Origin: JAAFIP01 sp043774625
Lineage (GTDB): Bacteria; Pseudomonadota; Gammaproteobacteria; Burkholderiales; Burkholderiaceae_C
Assembly: GCA_043774625.1 (NCBI GenBank)
Contig: JAYVTG010000054.1
Coordinates: forward strand, 1 to 64,000
Direction of reading: 5' to 3'
Length of the DNA stretch: 64,000 bases
Below the pieces are notes generated by a model. The model was not told the origin of the DNA. It was given only the letters and a program-made list of their open reading frames with translations, and searched no databases. This document shows, in pieces, positions 16,324 to 24,075 of the stretch (the stretch's first letter is position 1; each line of letters opens with the position of its first letter). The position numbers and the translations under genes were made by a program.

Positions 16324-16638
16324 ATGGCCCGTTACGACGTATATGCGCACCCCGACGTAGAGTTGCGCAAAACCACCCCGTATTTGCTAGATGTGCAAAA
16401 CAGCTTTATCGACAGCGTAGCCACGCGTGTGGTCATCCCCATGCGAGAACGCAAACTGATCAATACGCCGCTGCGCGACTTGAACCCGATATTTGAGATT
16501 GACGGCAAGTCTGTGGTGCTGGACACCACGGCCCTTGCGGCCTACCCTGCAGCGCGATTAAAAAAACCCGTGGCGCGCCTCGCATCACAAGCAGGCGTTA
16601 TTACATCTGCCATGGATAATCTGTTTGGCGGTTATTAA
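16324..16638 (+). CDS. ccdB: CcdB-type gyrase toxin
   Basis: This 104-residue protein matches the CcdB/MazF fold family in length and pattern: YDVYAHPDVELRKTTPYLLDVQNSF, VVIPMRERK, PIFEIDGKSVVLDTTALAAYP, and the C-terminal helix ITSAMDNLFGGY, where F-plasmid CcdB has its gyrase-poisoning residues near the end. The family traps DNA gyrase on DNA. The reading frame is intact. thyA begins 15 bp after its stop, so read-through into thyA is likely. Confidence 0.93.
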   Translation: MARYDVYAHPDVELRKTTPYLLDVQNSFIDSVATRVVIPMRERKLINTPLRDLNPIFEIDGKSVVLDTTALAAYPAARLKKPVARLASQAGVITSAMDNLFGGY

Positions 16639-16653
16639 TTTTTTGCTCACACC

Positions 16654-17475
16654 ATGCCATCCAACCAATACGAAACCTTCATGCGCCACGTTCTTGATAA
16701 CGGCGTGGCCAAAACCGACCGCACGGGCACCGGCACGCGCAGTGTGTTTGGCTACCAGATGCGCTTTGATTTGGGTCGCGGTTTTCCGCTGGTGACCACC
16801 AAAAAAGTGCACCTCAAGTCGATCATTCAAGAGCTGTTGTGGTTCCTCACTGGCTCGTCCAACAACAACTGGTTGAAAGAACGCGGCGTGAGCATTTGGG
16901 ACGAGTGGGCCAAACCCGACGGCGACCTGGGCCCCGTCTACGGCGTGCAGTGGCGCAGTTGGCCTACGCCCGAGGGTACACATATCGACCAGATCAGCGA
17001 AGTGATCAAAACTCTCAAAACCAACCCCGATTCGCGCCGTATTATTGTTAGCGCGTGGAACGTGGCGGACTTGTCCAAAATGGCTTTGATGCCCTGCCAC
17101 GCCTTCTTTCAGTTTTACGTTGCACCTGCGCAAACACCAGGTGGCAAAGGCCAGCTGAGTTGCCAGCTCTACCAGCGCAGTGCCGACATTTTTTTGGGTG
17201 TGCCCTTCAACATTGCCAGCTACGCCCTGCTCACCCACATGGTGGCCCAGCAGTGCGACCTGGACGTAGGCGACTTTGTGTGGACGGGCGGCGACTGCCA
17301 TATTTACAGCAACCACCATGAACAAGTTGACCTGCAACTGAGCCGCGCGCCCTACCCCTACCCCAAGCTGCATATCAAACGCAAACCCGATTCGATCTTT
17401 AGCTACGAGTACGAAGACTTTGACATGCTGGACTACCAGTGCCATGCGGCGATCAAGGCGCCTGTGGCGGTTTAG
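16654..17475 (+). CDS. thyA: Thymidylate synthase
   Basis: ThyA makes dTMP from dUMP using methylene-tetrahydrofolate. This 273-residue copy has the catalytic Cys at about 148 in MPCHAFFQFYV, the phosphate-binding arginines in NPDSRRIIVSAWN, folate contacts around QRSADIFLGVPFNIASYA, and the C-terminal AAIKAPVAV. Length is close to the E. coli enzyme (264) with a small insertion after the active site (APAQTPGGKG). It forms a pair with folA 30 bp downstream, which recycles the dihydrofolate it produces. Confidence 0.97.
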   Translation: MPSNQYETFMRHVLDNGVAKTDRTGTGTRSVFGYQMRFDLGRGFPLVTTKKVHLKSIIQELLWFLTGSSNNNWLKERGVSIWDEWAKPDGDLGPVYGVQWRSWPTPEGTHIDQISEVIKTLKTNPDSRRIIVSAWNVADLSKMALMPCHAFFQFYVAPAQTPGGKGQLSCQLYQRSADIFLGVPFNIASYALLTHMVAQQCDLDVGDFVWTGGDCHIYSNHHEQVDLQLSRAPYPYPKLHIKRKPDSIFSYEYEDFDMLDYQCHAAIKAPVAV

Positions 17476-17505
17476 CCAACCATTTGTTTCACAGCAGTTA
17501 CCAAG

Positions 17506-18021
17506 ATGCAAATTAATTTGATCTGGGCGCAAGCCAACCATACCAGCAGCGAGCGCCAAGTCATCGGCAAAGACGGTGTAATGCCCTGGCACTTGCCGCA
17601 AGACCTGGCGCACTTGAAGAAAAGCACGCTGGGTTGCCCGGTCATCATGGGGCGCAAGACTTGGGAATCTATACCGCCCAAGTTTCGCCCGCTGCCTGGC
17701 AGAGACAACATTGTGCTGACGAGGCAAGCAGATTGGACAGAAAATGGTGCATTGCCAGCGTCTACATTGCGCGAGGCGCTATTGATTTGTGAGCGAATTT
17801 ACCCCACACCTGCTGTCGTGTGGGTGATTGGCGGCGCGCAAATTTACGCGCAGGCGTTGCCTCTGGCGCACAAGGCTGTCGTCACGCAGATTGATGCCAG
17901 TTTTGAAGGCGACAGCTTTGCACCCGAGCTGGATGCTGCCTGGACAGAAACGGCGCGCGAGACGCATGAGTCTGCTACCGGCTTGCGCTACCACTTTATT
18001 AGCTATCTGCGCAAGCCTTAA
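17506..18021 (+). CDS. folA: Dihydrofolate reductase
   Basis: This 171-residue enzyme reduces dihydrofolate with NADPH. It shows the N-terminal strand NLIWAQ, the loop VIGKDGVMPWHLPQDL with the catalytic Asp at about 33, the cofactor region PVIMGRKTWESIPPKFRPLPGR, and WVIGGAQIYAQALP. Residues of about 83-96 (LPASTLREALLICE) are written by DNA that resembles the dispersed repeat in reverse orientation, in a variable stretch of the family. It follows thyA directly, the usual folate-cycle pairing. Confidence 0.96.
   Translation: MQINLIWAQANHTSSERQVIGKDGVMPWHLPQDLAHLKKSTLGCPVIMGRKTWESIPPKFRPLPGRDNIVLTRQADWTENGALPASTLREALLICERIYPTPAVVWVIGGAQIYAQALPLAHKAVVTQIDASFEGDSFAPELDAAWTETARETHESATGLRYHFISYLRKP
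17751..17793 (-). repeat. Dispersed repeat, degenerate copy inside folA
   Basis: ATTGCCAGCGTCTACATTGC then GCGAGGCGCTATTGATTTG matches the reverse consensus at most positions from GCCAGCG to the AT-rich stem. It is read without disruption. Confidence 0.5.
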
Positions 18022-18084
18022 ACTTGCGGATGCAGGCAGTTTTTTCGACCACTATTTTCCAACATTCATACAGAAAGCAACCAC

Positions 18085-18702
18085 ATGTCAGCAGATGGAT
18101 TTCACGTACACGGCCCCCACGACCACGTCCTGGAGCACGCCGCGCAAGGCGACCACCATGGCGATCATGCCGATGCACACGGCGGCATTGGCGGGGGCAG
18201 CGCCACCAGCCAAATTGCGCTGTTTACCGCCATCATTGCCACCGTGGGTGCCATGTTTGGCTTTATGGGCGGGGCCACGCAGGCCAATGCGGGTTTGTTT
18301 AAAAACAATGCCGCCATCAAAAAGACGGAGGCTTCGAACCAGTGGAACTACTTTCAGTCCAAAAGCACCAAACAGTCGCTGGCAGAAGTGTCTCGCGACC
18401 TGACCACCGTGGAAGGTGACAAAGCCAAATACCAGGCCAAGATTGAGCGTTACGAAAAAGAAAAAGGCGAAATCAAGGCCGTGGCCGACAAACTGGAAGC
18501 TGATGCCACCACCTGGGACAAACAGTCTGACGAACAAATGCACCAGCACCACCGCTGGGCTCAGGCCACCACCATTTTGCAAATTGCCATTGCACTGGCC
18601 GCCATTGCGTTGCTGACCAAACGCAGGTGGCTGGAATGGGGCATGTTTGGCGCTGGCGCTGTAGGCATGGTGATTGGTGTATTGGCACTGCTACATATTT
18701 AA
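18085..18702 (+). CDS. DUF4337 membrane protein
   Basis: This 205-residue protein has a His/Asp/Gly-rich N-terminus of about 40 residues, one hydrophobic segment (about 44-65), an Ala/Lys-rich helical region with the AANQWNYFQSKS-type signature (EASNQWNYFQSKS), and two closing hydrophobic segments. This is the DUF4337 arrangement; function is unknown. The His-rich start could bind metal. The stop codon lies in a dispersed repeat that separates it from xth. Confidence 0.82.
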   Translation: MSADGFHVHGPHDHVLEHAAQGDHHGDHADAHGGIGGGSATSQIALFTAIIATVGAMFGFMGGATQANAGLFKNNAAIKKTEASNQWNYFQSKSTKQSLAEVSRDLTTVEGDKAKYQAKIERYEKEKGEIKAVADKLEADATTWDKQSDEQMHQHHRWAQATTILQIAIALAAIALLTKRRWLEWGMFGAGAVGMVIGVLALLHI

Positions 18703-18736
18703 TAGCTGCTTGCGCATATTCTACGCTGATATTCAA
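18690..18736 (+). repeat. Dispersed repeat at the DUF4337/xth junction
   Basis: CTACATATTTAATAGCTGCT then TGCGCATATTCTACGCTG is a forward copy. It provides the last codons and TAA stop of the DUF4337 gene and ends 12 bp before the xth start. Confidence 0.88.
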
Positions 18737-18747
18737 GGTATTTACCC

Positions 18748-19536
18748 ATGAAAATCGCCACCTGGAACGTCAACTCACTCACCATCCGCTTGCCCCAGGT
18801 GATCGACTGGCTGGCGGCCAACCCGGTGGACGCGCTGTGCCTGCAAGAACTGAAAATGTCGGACGACAAGTTCCCGGTAACCGACCTGCACGCGGCCGGT
18901 TACCGCAGCACCTACTTTGGGCAAAAGACGTACAACGGCGTAGCGATTTTGACGCGCAATGAGTCGGTGCAATCTGTAGATGCGGTAGTCAAAAATATTC
19001 CAGGCTTTGTAGACGAGCAGTCGCGCATCATCGCGGCGACTCTCACCACAGCGGGCGGGGCTGTGCGCCTGGTCAACGGCTATTTTGTCAACGGCCAGGC
19101 GCCGGGCACCGACAAGTTTGAATACAAAATGACATGGCTGCGCGCCCTGCGCGACTGGCTGCGCGAAGAGCTGGCGGTTAACCCACGCCTGGTCTTGGTA
19201 GGCGACTTCAACATTACCCAAGACGACCGCGACACCCATGACCCCGAGGGTTTGAAAGACACCATTCACCACACCACCGAGGAGCGCGACCAGTTGCGCA
19301 AAATCTGCGAGCTGGGTTTGCATGATGCTTTTCGCCTGTTTGACCAACCCGACAAGAGCTTTAGCTGGTGGGACTACCGTGATTTTGGCTTTAGGCGCAA
19401 GCGCGGTCTGCGCATTGACTACACCCTGGTGAGCGATGCCCTCAAGCCGATGGTGCAAAGCTGCACCATCGACGTTGCGCCGCGCAAAAACGAGCGGCCC
19501 AGCGACCATACGCCTGTGGTTGTGAGCCTAGCTTAA
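18748..19536 (+). CDS. xth: Exodeoxyribonuclease III
   Basis: This 262-residue enzyme of the exonuclease III/AP endonuclease family works in base-excision repair. It shows ATWNVNSL with the metal-binding Asn, CLQELKMSDDKFP with the catalytic Glu, VGDFNITQDDRDTHDP with Asp and Asn, KSFSWWDYRDFGFRRKRGLRIDY, and the terminal RPSDHTPVVV with the catalytic His. Length is standard. The solute-binding lipoprotein gene follows after 4 bp. Confidence 0.96.
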   Translation: MKIATWNVNSLTIRLPQVIDWLAANPVDALCLQELKMSDDKFPVTDLHAAGYRSTYFGQKTYNGVAILTRNESVQSVDAVVKNIPGFVDEQSRIIAATLTTAGGAVRLVNGYFVNGQAPGTDKFEYKMTWLRALRDWLREELAVNPRLVLVGDFNITQDDRDTHDPEGLKDTIHHTTEERDQLRKICELGLHDAFRLFDQPDKSFSWWDYRDFGFRRKRGLRIDYTLVSDALKPMVQSCTIDVAPRKNERPSDHTPVVVSLA

Positions 19537-19540
19537 CGAC

Positions 19541-20365
19541 ATGTACAACACCGGTGCCACCGTGCGCCGCGCCGCCACGGCGGTATGCCTGTCCACCCTG
19601 TTACTGGCTTGTACCACCCAAACCATGCAACCCACACAGCAACCCCTATCGCTGTCCGTAGTCAAACAGTTTGCACCTACCGGCAAACTGCGTGCAGCCA
19701 TCAACTTTGGCAACCCGATTCTGGCCAATCAGAACGCAGCGACAGGCAAAGCCAGCGGCGTGTCGGTAGACCTGGCCACAGAGCTCTCGCGCAGGCTGGG
19801 CCTGCCACTGGAGCTGGTGATCTTTAACGCTGCGGGCAAGGTGGTCGATGCCATCAAGGCGGGGCAAGTAGATGTCGCCTTTGTGGCGATTGACCCCGTG
19901 CGCGGCGCAGACATCGACTATTCCAAACCCTATGTAGTCATCGAAGGTGCCTACATGGTGCGCAACGATTCCCCCATCAAAGACAACGCTGAGGTAGACA
20001 AACCCGGCACAAGCGTGGTGGTGGGCCTGGGCAGTGCGTATGACCTGTACCTCACGCGCGAAATCAAGCAGGCCAGCCTGGTGCGGGCGCCTACATCGGG
20101 CGCGGTTACTGACGTGTTCATGGCGCAAAAGCTAGACGTTGCTGCTGGCGTGAAGCAGCAGTTGCAAATGGACGCCCAGCGCGTACCCGGCCTGCGTTTG
20201 CTGGACGGCCGCTTCATGGTCATCAACCAGGCCATGGGCATGCCAAAGGGGCGCGACGACGCCGTGGCTTACCTGCGCAGCTTTGTAGAAGATATGAAAA
20301 CCAGCGGTTTTGTGGCCCAGGCCCTTGCGCGGCACAAGATTGAGGGCGCTGCCGTCGCACCCTAA
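19541..20365 (+). CDS. Solute-binding protein family 3 lipoprotein
   Basis: This 274-residue protein begins with a lipoprotein signal peptide (lipobox LLLAC, Cys at about 24) and continues as a periplasmic-binding-protein family 3 domain: GKLRAAINFGNP, VSVDLATELSRRLGLPLELVIF, AGQVDVAFVAIDPVRGADIDYSKPYV. It would bind a small ligand such as an amino acid in the periplasm. No ABC permease or ATPase genes are adjacent, so the transporter is elsewhere or it acts as a sensor. It converges on ntrC with a gap of only 20 bp. Confidence 0.85.
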   Translation: MYNTGATVRRAATAVCLSTLLLACTTQTMQPTQQPLSLSVVKQFAPTGKLRAAINFGNPILANQNAATGKASGVSVDLATELSRRLGLPLELVIFNAAGKVVDAIKAGQVDVAFVAIDPVRGADIDYSKPYVVIEGAYMVRNDSPIKDNAEVDKPGTSVVVGLGSAYDLYLTREIKQASLVRAPTSGAVTDVFMAQKLDVAAGVKQQLQMDAQRVPGLRLLDGRFMVINQAMGMPKGRDDAVAYLRSFVEDMKTSGFVAQALARHKIEGAAVAP

Positions 20366-20385
20366 TCTGCCAGCTACGGCAAGTC

Positions 20386-22008
20386 CTAATCCAGCCCCAA
20401 CTCCTGAATCTTGCGGGTAATGGTGTTGCGGCCAATACCGAGTTTTTGCGCGGCTTCGATACGGCGACCACGGGTGTTGGCCAGTGCGGCGTGTATCAGA
20501 CGCGATTCGAAGCGGCGGGTCAGGGCATCCCACACATCGCCTTTGTCATGTGCCAGCAAGGCCAGCGCCTCGGCTTCCAGCTCTGCCTCCCAACCGCGAC
20601 TGGCTAGGGTCACATCAGCCAATGCGCCAGCACCGTTCAGCGCAGCATAACCCGACGCACTGCTGGCTGGTGCCGTCACGGCGGGGGGTAAATCATCGTT
20701 TTTAACAGCAATATTGCTTGTTGCCAGCGTGGAATATGCGCGAGCAGCTATAGTATCGATAGCATCTGAAGATGCAGCAACACCCGCCATGACGCCTGCA
20801 GGCTGCGTATGGGTGGGTTCACGCACACTCTCGCTACCCAACACTTCAGGTGGCAAGTCTTTCACGTCTACCACCTGGGCAGGTGCCATCACGGTCAGCC
20901 AGTGGCATATGTTCTCCAGCTGGCGCACGTTGCCCGGAAAGTCAAAACCCGCCAAACGCTGCACCGCAGCCGCCGATATGCGTTTGGGCTCAACACCCAG
21001 TTGCTTGGCAGACAATTGTAGAAAATGCTTAGTCAGCATGGGTATATCTTCCCGCCTGTCCGTCAGGCGCGGCAAGCGCAGGCGGATGACGTTGAGGCGA
21101 TGGAACAAGTCTTCGCGAAAGCTGCCAGCTTTGACGCGCTCTTCCAGGTTCTGGTGGGTGGCGGCAATCACGCGCACCTGCGACTTGATGGCCGTATGGC
21201 CGCCCACACGGTAAAAGCTGCCATCTGACAAGACGCGCAGCAAACGGGTTTGCAAATCAAACGGCATGTCGCCGATTTCATCTAAAAACAGGGTGCCGTT
21301 TTCAGCTTGTTCAAATCGGCCACGCCGTGTGGTTTGCGCGCCTGTAAATGCGCCGCGCTCATGGCCAAACAATTCACTTTCCAATAAATCTTTGGGTATT
21401 GCTGCAGTATTAATAGCAACAAATGGCCCATTGGCGCGGGAACTATGCTTGTGCAAGGCACGCGCCACCAGTTCTTTGCCGCTGCCTGATTCGCCAGTAA
21501 TCATCACCGTCACATTGCTGGCGCTGAGTTTGCCGATAGCGCGAAACACGTCTTGCATGGCCGGAGCCTGGCCCAGCATTTCGGGCGATGCGGTCATCAC
21601 TTCAGCGGCCACATCTTCGCGCTGGCTTTCATCAACCGCACGGCGAACAAGATCTACCGCCTTGGTCACGTCAAAGGGTTTGGGCAGATATTCAAACGCA
21701 CCACGTTGAAAGGCATTCACCGCGCTGTCCAAATCGCTAAAGGCCGTCATGATGATGATGGGCAGGCCGGGGTGCTTTTCTTTCACCTTGGTCAACAGGT
21801 CCAGCCCCGAGCCACCGGGCATGCGAATGTCGCTGATCAAAACCTGCGGGGGCAATTGTTCGGGGTTGGACTCATCCGCATCGTCCAGCGCAGCCAGTAG
21901 TTCGCGTGGGTTGGTAAAGCTGCGCGTGGGCATGTCTTCTCGCGCCAGCGCCTTTTCCAGCACAAAGCGGATGGACTGGTCATCGTCTACGATCCAAATG
22001 GGTTTCAT
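20386..22008 (-). CDS. ntrC: Nitrogen regulation response regulator NtrC
   Basis: NtrC is a sigma-54 activator phosphorylated by NtrB under nitrogen limitation. The order is a receiver domain (phospho-Asp in VLISDIRMPGGSG, switch Lys in YLPKPFD), an AAA+ domain with Walker A GESGSGKE and the sigma-54 contact loop GAFTGA, and a Fis-type HTH at the end (GRRIEAAQKLGIGRNTITRK). I use the second ATG at 22008, which has AAGGA at better spacing than 22017. The linker before the HTH carries an in-frame dispersed repeat (about residues 415-430, TIAARAYSTLATSN). It follows ntrB after about 40 bp. Confidence 0.95.
   Translation of the reverse strand: MKPIWIVDDDQSIRFVLEKALAREDMPTRSFTNPRELLAALDDADESNPEQLPPQVLISDIRMPGGSGLDLLTKVKEKHPGLPIIIMTAFSDLDSAVNAFQRGAFEYLPKPFDVTKAVDLVRRAVDESQREDVAAEVMTASPEMLGQAPAMQDVFRAIGKLSASNVTVMITGESGSGKELVARALHKHSSRANGPFVAINTAAIPKDLLESELFGHERGAFTGAQTTRRGRFEQAENGTLFLDEIGDMPFDLQTRLLRVLSDGSFYRVGGHTAIKSQVRVIAATHQNLEERVKAGSFREDLFHRLNVIRLRLPRLTDRREDIPMLTKHFLQLSAKQLGVEPKRISAAAVQRLAGFDFPGNVRQLENICHWLTVMAPAQVVDVKDLPPEVLGSESVREPTHTQPAGVMAGVAASSDAIDTIAARAYSTLATSNIAVKNDDLPPAVTAPASSASGYAALNGAGALADVTLASRGWEAELEAEALALLAHDKGDVWDALTRRFESRLIHAALANTRGRRIEAAQKLGIGRNTITRKIQELGLD
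20721..20764 (-). repeat. Dispersed repeat in frame inside ntrC
   Basis: TTGCCAGCGTGGAATATGCG then CGAGCAGCTATAGTATCG on the plus strand is a near-consensus copy. In the ntrC reading direction it encodes IDTIAARAYSTLATSN within the interdomain linker. Confidence 0.92.
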
Positions 22009-22051
22009 CCAACGCATCCTTATAGTGTCTTCCCCGAATTCAAAAAAAACC

Positions 22052-23233
22052 TTATGGCAACGGTATCAAAATCTTGAAGCACGTTCGCCCAGGCTGGCTT
22101 TCGCACTCGATCTGCCCGTCGTGCTGCTGCACAAAGGTTTGCGCCAATGTCAGCCCCAAGCCCGAACCGCCATCTCTACCCGACACCAGCGGGTAAAAAA
22201 TGCGGTCTTTGATCTCATCCGCAATGCCCGGCCCGTTGTCTATTACATGCAATTCCAGTGCCAATCTATAGCGCTTTTTACTAAATGTCGCTTGCCGCGC
22301 AATCCGCGTCTTGAAAGTAATTTGCGCATCGCCTTGCGCTATACGCTCGGTCAGCACCTGGGCAGCATTGTGCGCAATATTCAGCACCGCCTGGATCAAC
22401 TGCTCCTTGTCACCGCGAAAATCAGGGATCGACGTGTCATAGTCGCGCACCACACGCAGGCCAGAGCGGCCAGCGCCTTGTTCATGTTTAGGCCCTTGCT
22501 GAAATTCTGCCACGATGAGGGAGCGCACGCGTTCGCACACCTCATGGATGTTCACTTCGCTCACCACATGCGGCTTGCGGTGCGGCTCCAGCAAGCGGTC
22601 TACCAGGGTTTGCAGGCGGTCTGCCTCGTGGATGATGACCTGGGTGTATTCGGTCAGCTCTTTGCTATCGAGCTCCATCTGCAGCAATTGCGCTGCGCCG
22701 CGAATACCGCCCAGCGGGTTTTTAATTTCATGCGCCAGGTTGCGAATCAGCTCTTTGTTGGCCAGCGCCTGATCCACAATGCGCTCTTCACGATCTAGCT
22801 TGGTTTGCTGCTCCAGTGGCAACATCTCAACCACCACTTGCTGAGCTTGGTCGGTTTGCGCAACGATGACGTGAACGGGCATGGGTTCATGGCCAGGTTT
22901 TTTCAGCAGCGCGTCATAACGCAGGGTAGAAAATTCGTTCTTGGCTACGCCACCCAGGGCAGCTACCAGAGCTTGCGGGTCTACAAAACAATCGGTCAAT
23001 GCCGTACCTTGAATAGCTTTGCGCGACGTGCCCAGCGCATCTTCCAGTGCTGCGTTGGCAAAGGAAACCCGGGCTTGCAGATCCACCACGGCTACCAGGG
23101 TAGCCAGCATGTCCAACATGTGCAGCGCAGACTGCACCGGCGGCTGATGTACCGGCAGTTGTTGAAGGGTTTTAATTTTCTTGTCCAAGCCAATATCGTA
23201 GCAAGGCCCACGCCAACTTGACCGAGCGGCCAA
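22052..23233 (-). CDS. ntrB: Nitrogen regulation sensor kinase NtrB
   Basis: NtrB phosphorylates or dephosphorylates NtrC under PII control. It has an N-terminal PAS-like domain (VAVVDLQARVSFANAALEDALG), the H-box RNLAHEIKNPLGGIRGAAQLL with the phospho-His, the N-box IAHNAAQ and the G-boxes DNGPGI and GRDGGSGLGLTLAQ. It is soluble, as usual for the family. The start is uncertain: ATG 23233 gives 393 residues, but a TTG at 23185 or ATG at 23119 would be closer to the usual length of about 350. It is followed by ntrC. Confidence 0.92.
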   Translation of the reverse strand: MAARSSWRGPCYDIGLDKKIKTLQQLPVHQPPVQSALHMLDMLATLVAVVDLQARVSFANAALEDALGTSRKAIQGTALTDCFVDPQALVAALGGVAKNEFSTLRYDALLKKPGHEPMPVHVIVAQTDQAQQVVVEMLPLEQQTKLDREERIVDQALANKELIRNLAHEIKNPLGGIRGAAQLLQMELDSKELTEYTQVIIHEADRLQTLVDRLLEPHRKPHVVSEVNIHEVCERVRSLIVAEFQQGPKHEQGAGRSGLRVVRDYDTSIPDFRGDKEQLIQAVLNIAHNAAQVLTERIAQGDAQITFKTRIARQATFSKKRYRLALELHVIDNGPGIADEIKDRIFYPLVSGRDGGSGLGLTLAQTFVQQHDGQIECESQPGRTCFKILIPLP

Positions 23234-23270
23234 GAATTACGACAGCTTTGGCTTCAGCTTTTTGAATTTT

Positions 23271-23311
23271 GCTACAAAATTCGTAGCTGCTTGCGCATAC
23301 TTTACTTGGGC
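23271..23311 (+). repeat. Dispersed repeat, degenerate copy at 3' end of DUF4124-like gene
   Basis: GCTACAAAATTCGTAGCTGC then TTGCGCATACTTTACTTGGGC is a forward copy with a diverged right half. It overlaps the last codons and the stop of the gene ending at 23302. Confidence 0.7.
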
Positions 23312-23910
23312 AAACGGGTTATTTCACGCTTGATGCCAGCAATATCGGCATCGTTGCGGGCAATAGTGGCTTTGAGTTCAGCCACGCGGTCAATGTACTT
23401 CTGGTTGTTGCGTGCCTCGCTGCCCTGCTTATCTGGCTCGCCGTTGTTGTATTCTTTCAGCAGCTCGTTTTGTTTAGATTCTGCTTTTTTCAGCTCGGTT
23501 TCCAAAATGGCACGTGAGTCGCTGTCGCGGGCGCGCTGTTCGGGCGCGTCAATTCGGCTACCAGCTTGTGGAGCGGTAGCCACCTTGACGGGCGCAGTCG
23601 AAGGCACATTGGAACTACTCTGCACCTTGGTGCCTTCAACCACGGTGACATTGCCACCCACCAGAGGCGTGCAACCCAAGCGGGCAGCCTCTACCTTGTC
23701 GTTCGTATACGGTGTAATGCCATTGGACGTAGGGCACTTGAAGATGGCTTGTGCATGCGCCTGGGTGGACAGCATCCACACGGCGGCTATTAGTAAGGGC
23801 GCTACTAAAAATGTAGCTGCCTTGGCCAGGGCAAGTTTGCGCTGCGCGCGCTGGGCTTGCAAAGACAGTGGGCGACGATGGGTCAGTTCAATGGTTTTCA
23901 GATTCAGCAT
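23302..23910 (-). CDS. Secreted DUF4124-like protein
   Basis: This protein of 202 residues starts at ATG 23910 behind a strong GGAGGTT site. It has a long basic leader and a hydrophobic segment (about 30-50) ending in HAQA, a likely signal peptide. A short domain with two cysteines (AIFKCPTSNGITPYTNDKVEAARLGC) resembles DUF4124. After that comes a Ser/Thr-rich linker and a C-terminal helical region rich in Lys and Glu. Function is unknown. It sits between glnA and ntrBC on the same strand, behind the glnA terminator. Confidence 0.75.
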   Translation of the reverse strand: MLNLKTIELTHRRPLSLQAQRAQRKLALAKAATFLVAPLLIAAVWMLSTQAHAQAIFKCPTSNGITPYTNDKVEAARLGCTPLVGGNVTVVEGTKVQSSSNVPSTAPVKVATAPQAGSRIDAPEQRARDSDSRAILETELKKAESKQNELLKEYNNGEPDKQGSEARNNQKYIDRVAELKATIARNDADIAGIKREITRLPK

Positions 23911-23999
23911 GGCAACCTCCAAGACAAAAATATCTAGGAACGATTTGCTAGTATGACGTAAATTCTCAGAAACATCAAATAACCCATTGATACAAAAAG

Positions 24000-24027
24000 A
24001 AAAAGGACGATTATTACCGTCCTTTTT
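24000..24027 (-). terminator. Intrinsic terminator after glnA
   Basis: A 10-bp perfect stem, AAAAAGGACG with CGTCCTTTTT, and an 8-base loop lies 49 bp after the glnA stop. The T-run is present on the minus-strand exit side (the A-run on plus). Confidence 0.85.
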
Positions 24028-24075
24028 GAGCCACAGGCTGTATGCGAATACAGCCGTGGAAGAGTACTACCTGGC

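Noticed and set aside
16585..17727. 380-residue open frame on the minus strand
   Set aside because: Antisense to thyA and folA, which are unmistakable.
21400..21422. Repeat-like GCTGCAGTATTAATAGCA in ntrC
   Set aside because: It encodes the conserved VAINTAAIPKDL of the AAA+ domain and lacks the core motif.
21749..22798. 349-residue open frame on the plus strand
   Set aside because: Antisense to ntrB and ntrC.
23800..23832. Repeat-like GCTACTAAAAATGTAGCTGC in the signal peptide of the DUF4124-like gene
   Set aside because: Only the AT-rich stem and a few core bases match; too short to call.
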